Of a stretch of DNA of 64,000 bases, positions 58,316 through 64,000 are shown piece by piece. Below the pieces are notes generated by a model. It did no database searches. It saw only the letters and a list, made by a program, of their open reading frames with translations, and had not been told where the DNA came from. This stretch comes from Mangrovihabitans endophyticus. Its GTDB lineage: Bacteria > Actinomycetota > Actinomycetes > Mycobacteriales > Micromonosporaceae. The stretch is taken from the NCBI RefSeq assembly GCF_014646155.1, contig NZ_BMMX01000007.1, positions 1-64,000 of the forward strand, in the 5' to 3' direction. The first letter of the stretch is position 1, and each line of letters begins with the position of its first letter. The translations under genes and the position numbers were made by a program.

Positions 58316-60145
58316 ATGCCCACGATGCGCCTCGCCCTCGCCCAGGTCAACTCGACCGTCGGTGACATCGCCGGCAACGCCGCCGCGGTGCGCCGCTGGT
58401 CACGCCGCGCGGCGGACGCCGGCTGCCAGCTTGTCGCGTTCCCGGAGATGATGTTGACCGGCTATCCGATCGAGGATCTGGTGTTCCGGGACTCGTTCGT
58501 CACCGCCTCCCGGCACGCCCTCGACACCCTCGCCGCCGACCTGGCCGCCGACGGCCTCGGCGACATGGCCGTCGTGGTCGGTTATGTGGACGCCGACGGA
58601 CCGCCGCCGACCAGCGCCGAGGCCACCCCGGGCCGCGGCCGGCGGGACGCCTCGGCGTTGCTGACCGGTGGCCGGGTGGCCGCCACGTATTTCAAGCACC
58701 ACCTGCCCAACTACGGCGTCTTCGACGAGGACCGCTATTTCGAGCCGGGCGACACGTTGACCGTCGTACGGTTCGGCGGCACCGATGTCGCGCTCACGGT
58801 CTGTGAGGACCTGTGGCAGTCAGGCGGCCCGTTCGCCGCCGCGCGGCGCGCCGGCGTCGGCATGGTGCTCAACATCAACGCGTCGCCGTACGAGCTGAAC
58901 AAGGACGACGTACGCCTGTCGCTGGTGCGGCGGCGCGCGGCCGAGGCCGGCGCCACCGTGGCGTACGTGAACCTGGTCGGCGGCCAGGACGAACTGGTCT
59001 TCGACGGCGACTCGATGATCGTGACCGCGGACGGCGAGCTGCTCGCTCGGGCCGGGCAGTTCACCGAGGAGCTCCTGTTGCACGACGTCGAGCTGCCCTC
59101 GGCTGGCGACGCGACGCCGAACGCGCCGGGCGGCACCACGCAGGCCGCGCCGCGGTCCAGCGGGCCGGTCCGGGGCGAGGCGATCCGGGGTGAGGATCGG
59201 GGCTCGGACGACATGGCCGTGGAGCGTGTCGAGATCGGCTCGGCGCCGCGGCCGTTGCGCGACGGCCCGGCGGTCGGCGGGATCGCCGAGCGCATCACCG
59301 ACGAGGCCGAGATCTGGTCCGCGCTGACCCTGGGGTTGCGCGACTACGTGAACAAGAACGGCTTCTCGTCGGTCGTGGTGGCCGTCTCCGGCGGCATCGA
59401 CTCGGCGGTGGTCGCCGCGATCGCGGTCGACGCGATCGGGCCGGACCGGGTGGTCGGCGTCTCCATGCCCAGCGGGCACTCCTCGCAGCATTCCCGCGAC
59501 GACGCCGCCGACCTGGCCAAGCGCACCGGGCTGGACTACCGCGTGGAACCGATCCAGCCGATGGTCGATGCGTTCCTGGCCAACATCGCCCTGTCCGGCC
59601 TGGCCGTGGAGAACCTGCAGGCCCGCGTGCGCGGGGTGATCCTGATGGCGCTGTCGAACCAGGAGGGCCACCTCGTCCTCACCACGGGCAACAAGAGCGA
59701 GCTCGCGGTCGGCTACTCCACCCTTTACGGCGACTCGGTCGGCGGCTTCAACCCGCTCAAGGACGTGCCCAAGACGATGGTCTGGAAACTGGCCCGCTGG
59801 CGCAACGCCGACGCCGGCCGGCGTGGGGGCGAGCCACCGATCCCGGAGAACTCCATCGCCAAACCACCGTCCGCCGAACTGCGGCCCGGTCAGCTCGACA
59901 CCGACTCGCTACCCGACTACGAGGTGCTCGACGCGGTTCTCAACGGCTACATCGACTATGACCAGGGCCGCGCCGACCTGATCACGGCCGGGCACGACGC
60001 CGCCGTGGTGGACCGGGTGCTGCGCATGGTCGACATCGCCGAATACAAGCGTCGGCAGTCGGCCCCCGGCACCAAGATCTCGGTCAAGGCGTTCGGCCGG
60101 GATCGTCGCCTGCCGATCACCAACCGGTTTCGCGAAGGTGTGTGA
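58316..60145 (+). CDS. nadE: Glutamine-dependent NAD synthetase
   Basis: 609-residue enzyme that amidates nicotinate adenine dinucleotide with glutamine-derived ammonia. The N-terminal amidohydrolase domain (about 1-275) has the nitrilase triad: Glu in AFPEMMLTGYP, Lys in YFKHHLPNYGVFD, Cys in LTVCEDLW. The synthetase domain carries the PP-loop VAVSGGIDSAVVA and LTTGNKSELAVGYSTLYGD. The start is ATG at 58316; ATG nine bases downstream is also possible. An Ala/Arg-rich insert (TSAEATPGRGRRDA) and a linker around 265-310 make it slightly long. With nadA it gives both ends of NAD synthesis in this window. Confidence 0.95.
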   Translation: MPTMRLALAQVNSTVGDIAGNAAAVRRWSRRAADAGCQLVAFPEMMLTGYPIEDLVFRDSFVTASRHALDTLAADLAADGLGDMAVVVGYVDADGPPPTSAEATPGRGRRDASALLTGGRVAATYFKHHLPNYGVFDEDRYFEPGDTLTVVRFGGTDVALTVCEDLWQSGGPFAAARRAGVGMVLNINASPYELNKDDVRLSLVRRRAAEAGATVAYVNLVGGQDELVFDGDSMIVTADGELLARAGQFTEELLLHDVELPSAGDATPNAPGGTTQAAPRSSGPVRGEAIRGEDRGSDDMAVERVEIGSAPRPLRDGPAVGGIAERITDEAEIWSALTLGLRDYVNKNGFSSVVVAVSGGIDSAVVAAIAVDAIGPDRVVGVSMPSGHSSQHSRDDAADLAKRTGLDYRVEPIQPMVDAFLANIALSGLAVENLQARVRGVILMALSNQEGHLVLTTGNKSELAVGYSTLYGDSVGGFNPLKDVPKTMVWKLARWRNADAGRRGGEPPIPENSIAKPPSAELRPGQLDTDSLPDYEVLDAVLNGYIDYDQGRADLITAGHDAAVVDRVLRMVDIAEYKRRQSAPGTKISVKAFGRDRRLPITNRFREGV

Positions 60146-60243
60146 TGACCTCCACTGACCCCTGACCATGAACGCCGCGCGGTGCGACGATCGGGGCATA
60201 CCCGGGGACCGCACCGTGCGGCCTCGAGGGAAGGAGAAGTGCG

Positions 60244-61077
60244 ATGTCCGACGTTCCCACCCTGTACGGCGGGCCACCTACCCGGCGGGTACGCACCCGC
60301 GACCTGCTCGCCGCGAAGAGCCGCGGCGATCGCTGGCCGATGCTGACTTCGTACGACATGTACACCGCGGCGATCTTTGACCGGTCCGGCGTGCCGGTTC
60401 TGCTGGTCGGCGACTCCGCGGCGAACAACGTCTTCGGCTTCGAGACCACCGTCCCGGTCACCGTGGACGATCTGCTGCCGCTGGTACGCGCCGTGGTCCG
60501 CGCCACGAGCACCGCGCTGATCGTGGGCGACCTGCCGTTCGGGTCGTACGAGGAGGGGCCCACCCAGGCGCTGCGCACCGCGGTGCGGTTCATGAAGGAG
60601 GGCGGCTGCCACGCGGTCAAGCTGGAGGGCGGGCGCCGCGTCGCGGCGCAGATCGAGGCGCTGACCACCGCCGGGATCCCAGTCATGGCGCACATCGGTT
60701 TCACGCCGCAGAGCGAGCACGCCATCGGCGGTTACCGGGTGCAGGGGCGGGAACGCGCGGGGGCGGACATCATCGCCGACGCGCACGCGGTGGCCGAGGC
60801 GGGCGCCTTCGCGGTGGTGCTGGAGATGGTGCCGGGCGAGGTGGCCAAGCAGGTGACCAAGGAACTGGCCATCCCGACCGTGGGCATCGGCGCCGGGCCG
60901 GACACCGACGCGCAGGTGCTCGTCTGGCAGGACATGGCCGGGCTGCGCACCGGCGCGGCGCCGCGGTTCGTGAAGCGCTACGCGGACCTGGCGGGCGTGC
61001 TGGAGGACGCCACCCGGCGGTTCGCCGACGAGGTGCGTGGCGGCGAGTTCCCGGCCGCCGAGCACACGTTCTCCTGA
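60244..61077 (+). CDS. panB: 3-methyl-2-oxobutanoate hydroxymethyltransferase PanB
   Basis: First enzyme of pantothenate synthesis; makes ketopantoate from ketoisovalerate and methylene-tetrahydrofolate (277 residues). Motifs are [32 protein letters not shown] with the metal-binding Asp, DLPFGSYEE, and [24 protein letters not shown] lies seven bases before ATG. It stands alone, without panC or panD, and matches the position of Rv2225 in M. tuberculosis. Depends on the folate one-carbon pool that GcvT feeds. Confidence 0.96.
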   Translation: MSDVPTLYGGPPTRRVRTRDLLAAKSRGDRWPMLTSYDMYTAAIFDRSGVPVLLVGDSAANNVFGFETTVPVTVDDLLPLVRAVVRATSTALIVGDLPFGSYEEGPTQALRTAVRFMKEGGCHAVKLEGGRRVAAQIEALTTAGIPVMAHIGFTPQSEHAIGGYRVQGRERAGADIIADAHAVAEAGAFAVVLEMVPGEVAKQVTKELAIPTVGIGAGPDTDAQVLVWQDMAGLRTGAAPRFVKRYADLAGVLEDATRRFADEVRGGEFPAAEHTFS

Positions 61078-61140
61078 GCCGTCCGGCCGCACAGACCCGG
61101 GTCGACCGACCGTGATCACAACCGGTTAGATCGCAGATGG

Positions 61141-61163
61141 CACACTTCCTCCACGGAGGTGTG
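61141..61163 (+). promoter_or_regulatory. Hairpin overlapping the ribosome site of the VOC gene
   Basis: CCTC (61148-61151) can pair with GAGG (61156-61159) of the Shine-Dalgarno sequence GGAGGT. Outside it CACA pairs with TGTG, with a small TT bulge. The short hairpin would partly hide the ribosome site. Confidence 0.35.
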
Positions 61164-61165
61164 AC

Positions 61166-61600
61166 ATGTCCGTGCCAGCCCGGATCAGTCTCGCCACGCT
61201 CGGCGTCGCCGACGTGGCTCGTTCGACCGAGTTCTACGCATCGCTGGGGTGGAAGCTGTCCCCCGCCTCGGTGCCCGCGGTGGTCAGCTTCTTCCACACC
61301 GCCGGCGGGCTGCTCTCGCTCGTCAAGACCGACGACGTGTCGACGGACGCGGGCATCGCCCCGCGCCGGTCCACCGACTTTCGTGGCGTGATGCTGGCCA
61401 TCAACGTGGCGTCACCGGCGGAGGTCGACGAGTCGTTACGGGCCGTGGTGCAGGCGGGCGCGGCGCTGGTGAAGGCGGGCGGCGAGGCCGACTGGGGCGG
61501 ATACGTGGGCTACTTCACCGACCCGGACGGGCATCTGTGGGAAATCACGTACAACCCCGGTTTTCCGCTCGACCACGACGGCGTGCCGCGCCTGCCGTGA
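61166..61600 (+). CDS. VOC-family (glyoxalase/bleomycin-resistance-like) protein
   Basis: 144-residue protein of the vicinal-oxygen-chelate fold with the two paired beta-alpha-beta units. The first is ISLATLGVADVARSTEFYASLGWK. The second has VVQAGAALVKAGGEADWGGYVGYFTDPDGHLWEITYNPGF, which includes the metal-side Glu in LWEI. Members bind metal and act on thiols, antibiotics or small carbonyls; the substrate is unknown. GGAGGT gives a strong ribosome site five bases before ATG. It is convergent with the RNB gene. Confidence 0.9.
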   Translation: MSVPARISLATLGVADVARSTEFYASLGWKLSPASVPAVVSFFHTAGGLLSLVKTDDVSTDAGIAPRRSTDFRGVMLAINVASPAEVDESLRAVVQAGAALVKAGGEADWGGYVGYFTDPDGHLWEITYNPGFPLDHDGVPRLP

Positions 61601-61606
61601 CCACGC

Positions 61607-63016
61607 TCAACGTTCGAACCGGACGGTACGCGACGTCGGATCCGCCTGTGTGAGCGTGACCTCGACCCGCTCGCCCAGTGGCAGGTCGCCGTGGCAACGG
61701 GCGCGGACCGCCGGATCGTCGATCGCCACCGTTCCGCCCGGTCGCTTCTTCGACGCGTCGTCGACGTCCACCACGCCCGCGTCGAACCTCTCGCCCACCC
61801 GGTGCTCCAACAGCACCGCCTCGGTCAGGTCGACCGCCGCCCGGCCCGCCGTGGCCGCCACCCGGCCGGTCGTGCTCATCACCTCCGGCAGCCGGGGCAA
61901 CGCCGTCCGCGCCCACTCCGGCACCGGGCGTTGCTCGTGCAACGCCAGGCACACCTCGGTCACATACCGGTCGGCCAGCCGTCGCAGCGGGGCCGTGACA
62001 TGCGCGTACGGCGCACCGACCCCGCCGTGTCCGGTCTGTGCCGGAGCCGAACCGTCGAAGGCGGTGTATCCGGCGCCGCGCAACAGTTCGGCGGCCTGGT
62101 CGAGGAAGGCCGCGCCGCGGGGCGTGCCCGGGTCGGCGTTCGCCACGACCGCGCCCACCGTCGCGCCCTCCGGCCAGGCCACCCCCAGCGACTGCGCCGC
62201 CGCCCGCAACTTCGCCACCGCTTCCGGGGCTGGCGGCGGCATCGTCCGCAGCAGGCCGACCCGCCCGCGCAGCATCAGCGTCGCCGCGGCCATCCCGGTC
62301 AGCAGGGAGATCTGGGCGTTGTGCTCCTCCGCCGGGCGCGGCGCCCGCAGCACCAGGCGCCAACCCTGCCCGTCGCGTTCCACTTCCTGCTCGGGCAGGG
62401 GAAGGTTCACCGCGCCGCGGTCCGACGACCGCGCGGCGAGCAGGGTGCCTATCTCCGGCAGCAGCGCAATCGGTTCCGGCAAGGTGCCCGCGTCCGCGGA
62501 CGCCTGCACGGTGCGGTAGTCCAGTCGCGCCCGGCTACGAACCCGCGAGCGCGCCAACTCGATCGCGGTGATGCCGCCGTCGCGGTCCAGGTCGATCGTC
62601 CACACGACCGCGGCGCGGTCCACGTCCGGCAACAGGCTCGCGGCGTCCTCGCTCAGCACCGCCGGATGCAGCGGCACCCGCCCGTCCGGCAGGTAGACCG
62701 TCTGCCCCCGGCGCCAGGTCTCGGCTTCCAACTCGCCACCCGGCCGTACGTACGACGCCACGTCCGCGATCGCGTATTCGACGCGGTATCCGCCGTCCCG
62801 GCGGCTCAGGCACATCGCCTGGTCGAGGTCGCGGGAACCGGCCGGGTCGATGGTGACAAAGGGACGCCCGGTGCGGTCCGCGCCCTCGTCCGGAGGGTCG
62901 GCGGCGGTGGTCTCGGCCTCGCGCTGCGCCTGTGGCGGGAACGCCTCGGGAAGGTCCAGTTCGCTGCGCAGCGCGGAGAAGTCGATGCGCGGCGCACGCA
63001 TCCGTCTGATCGGCAC
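61607..63016 (-). CDS. RNB-domain exoribonuclease (short RNase II/R-like)
   Basis: 469-residue 3'-5' exoribonuclease-like protein. The RNB domain is clear: FVTIDPAGSRDLDQAM with the metal-binding aspartates, YRVEYAIADVASYVRPG, AVLSEDAASLLPDVDRAAVV and AEEHNAQISLLTGMAAA. A later HVTAPLRRLADRYV segment matches RNase R/II. It lacks the long N-terminal cold-shock domains and a clear S1 domain, so it is a short actinobacterial form. The C-terminal ~70 residues are beta-rich and may act as a small RNA-binding end. GTG at 63016 or ATG at 63001 could start it. Confidence 0.9.
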   Translation of the reverse strand: MPIRRMRAPRIDFSALRSELDLPEAFPPQAQREAETTAADPPDEGADRTGRPFVTIDPAGSRDLDQAMCLSRRDGGYRVEYAIADVASYVRPGGELEAETWRRGQTVYLPDGRVPLHPAVLSEDAASLLPDVDRAAVVWTIDLDRDGGITAIELARSRVRSRARLDYRTVQASADAGTLPEPIALLPEIGTLLAARSSDRGAVNLPLPEQEVERDGQGWRLVLRAPRPAEEHNAQISLLTGMAAATLMLRGRVGLLRTMPPPAPEAVAKLRAAAQSLGVAWPEGATVGAVVANADPGTPRGAAFLDQAAELLRGAGYTAFDGSAPAQTGHGGVGAPYAHVTAPLRRLADRYVTEVCLALHEQRPVPEWARTALPRLPEVMSTTGRVAATAGRAAVDLTEAVLLEHRVGERFDAGVVDVDDASKKRPGGTVAIDDPAVRARCHGDLPLGERVEVTLTQADPTSRTVRFER

Positions 63017-63068
63017 GCCCTCTTTCTACCCGGCCGGCGTACGAAGAATCGGTTCCCGGTACGCCGAA

Positions 63069-63095
63069 AGGGCCACGCCGCGCCGGCGTGACCCT
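63069..63095 (-). terminator. Hairpin terminator after the histone-like gene
   Basis: AGGGCCACGCCG (63069-63080) pairs with CGGCGTGACCCT (63084-63095) with one mismatch and a three-base loop. It starts 16 bases beyond the stop of the histone-like gene. Confidence 0.65.
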
Positions 63096-63111
63096 CTCGT
63101 GGTGCGATTCG

Positions 63112-64000
63112 TCAGGCGGTGCGGGCCGCCGTCTTGCGCGTCGTGCCGCCACGGGTGCGGCCGTTGCTTGCCGCGGTGGCCTTGCGCGCGGCGGCAGCGG
63201 AGGACGGCCGACTGACCCGGTTCGCGTTGGTCGCCGAGGTCTTCGCGGTCGCGCCGCCCTTCGTGGCGTTGGACGCCTTCGCGCGAGCGGTGCTGGCCTT
63301 CGCACGGCTGGGTGCGGCGTTACCGCTCGCCCGGTTCTTGGCCGGCGTCGCCTTGCCCGCCGCGGTCTTCTTCGCCGCCGTCTTCCTCGCCGTCGTGACC
63401 TTCGCCGCCGTCTTCTTCGCCGCTGTCTTCTTCGCAACGGCGGTCCTGGCGGTGGTCTTCTTCGCCGCAGGCGCCTTCTTCGGGGCGACCGTCTTCTTCG
63501 CGGTGGTGGCCTTGGCCACCGTGGGCTTCTTCGTGACGGCCTTCTTCGCCGTGGTGGCCTTGGCGGCGGTGGGCTTCTTCGCCGCGGTGGTGGCCTTGGC
63601 CTTGGTGGTGGCCTTGGTGGCCTTGGTGGCCTTGGCCTTGGTGGTCGCCTTGGTGGCCTTGGTCGCCTTGGCCTTGGTGGTCGCCGACCTCGCCGCGGTG
63701 GCCGCCTTCGCGGCGCTCTTGGCCGCGGTCACCGCCTTCGCCGCGCTCCGCGAGGTCGCCGGCTTGGCAGCGGCTCGGGTGGTGGTGGCCTTCGCCGTGG
63801 TGGGCTTGGTGGCCGTGGGCTTGGCCTTCACCGTGGTGGGCTTGGTGGCTGTGGGCTTGGCCTTGCCGGCCACGGACTTCGCTGCCGGCTTGGCAGTCGT
63901 CTTCGCCGCCGCGGGCTTGGCAGGCGTCTTCGCCGCCGCGGACCGGCTGGTGGTGGACTTCGCCGCCGGGCGGGTGGACGCGGTCTTCGCGGCGGCCGGG
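63112..64000 (-). CDS. C-terminal part of a Lys/Ala/Thr-rich histone-like protein (partial)
   Basis: At least 296 residues with no stop up to the right edge, so the N terminus lies outside the window. The sequence is almost only Lys, Ala and Thr, with some Pro and Arg: KATKATTKAKATKATKATTK, KKTAAKKTAAK, TTAKPAAKS. This resembles the tails of HU-type nucleoid proteins (HupB/HupS) or histone H1-like proteins of actinobacteria. It should bind DNA by charge. Its codons use mostly AAG, GCC and ACC. A GTG in frame at 63873 is probably internal, because the same repeat pattern continues upstream. Confidence 0.75.
   Translation of the reverse strand, partial: PAAAKTASTRPAAKSTTSRSAAAKTPAKPAAAKTTAKPAAKSVAGKAKPTATKPTTVKAKPTATKPTTAKATTTRAAAKPATSRSAAKAVTAAKSAAKAATAARSATTKAKATKATKATTKAKATKATKATTKAKATTAAKKPTAAKATTAKKAVTKKPTVAKATTAKKTVAPKKAPAAKKTTARTAVAKKTAAKKTAAKVTTARKTAAKKTAAGKATPAKNRASGNAAPSRAKASTARAKASNATKGGATAKTSATNANRVSRPSSAAAARKATAASNGRTRGGTTRKTAARTA

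Overview
The window is chromosomal DNA of a very high-GC actinobacterium, most likely a member of the Micromonosporaceae (inference; genus not resolved). The reasons are the actinobacterial cytochrome bcc-aa3 set (cytochrome b with a PDWY motif, diheme QcrC, three-helix Rieske protein, CtaF), GlnE with two type I glutamine synthetases, DUF3043 and DUF4191 proteins, GTG/TTG starts, and many leaderless promoters. From memory of the M. tuberculosis H37Rv map, much of the order matches the Rv2192c to Rv2225 region (trpD, ctaE-qcrCAB, ctaF-ctaC, adenosine kinase, ErpA-type carrier, glycerate kinase, DUF3043, cobT-cobS, gcvT, pepA, sucB, lipB-lipA, DUF4191, RDD, glnA, glnE, glnA2, panB). It is therefore mostly a conserved core segment with lineage-specific insertions.

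Layout. 1-8 kb: respiratory genes qcrB/qcrA/qcrC/ctaE and ctaF/ctaC on the minus strand around a plus-strand trpD block; ctaD is not in the window. 8-13.5 kb: cysteine desulfurase plus TusA-like pair, adenosine kinase, A-type Fe-S carrier, glycerate kinase, nadA. 13.7-17.4 kb: murA, DUF3043, and an azlC-azlD exporter divergent from an XRE/cupin regulator with a palindromic operator. 17.8-24.2 kb: a 1331-residue low-complexity/TPR/WG-repeat protein, an aldo-keto reductase, an unusual mirrored GC-rich repeat region, an M50 protease. 24.2-28 kb: cobU-cobT fusion, cobS, gcvT. 28.3-29.2 kb: an isolated phage-endolysin-like gene. 29.4-40.6 kb: pepA, lpd, sucB, an SDR epimerase, a large membrane protein, lipB, lipA, DUF4191, RDD. 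40.7-58.1 kb: nitrogen region (glnA with a GlnR-type box, glnE, glnA2), interrupted by an AfsR-type regulator, a secreted phytase-like esterase, an MptB-like mannosyltransferase and a divergent membrane protein, and by a two-gene type VII secretion-like cassette whose second gene ends in a WHH nuclease motif. 58.3-64 kb: nadE, panB, a VOC protein, an RNB exonuclease and the C-terminal part of a Lys/Ala-rich histone-like protein running off the right edge.

How the genes work together: QcrCAB with CtaC/E/F forms the bcc-aa3 respiratory supercomplex; lipB/lipA make the lipoyl groups used by SucB and reoxidised by Lpd (GcvT belongs to another lipoate-dependent system); GlnA is controlled transcriptionally (GlnR box) and by GlnE adenylylation, while GlnA2 lacks the target tyrosine; nadA and nadE supply NAD; CobUT/CobS finish cobalamin. 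No tRNA, rRNA, CRISPR array, insertion sequence or riboswitch was recognised.
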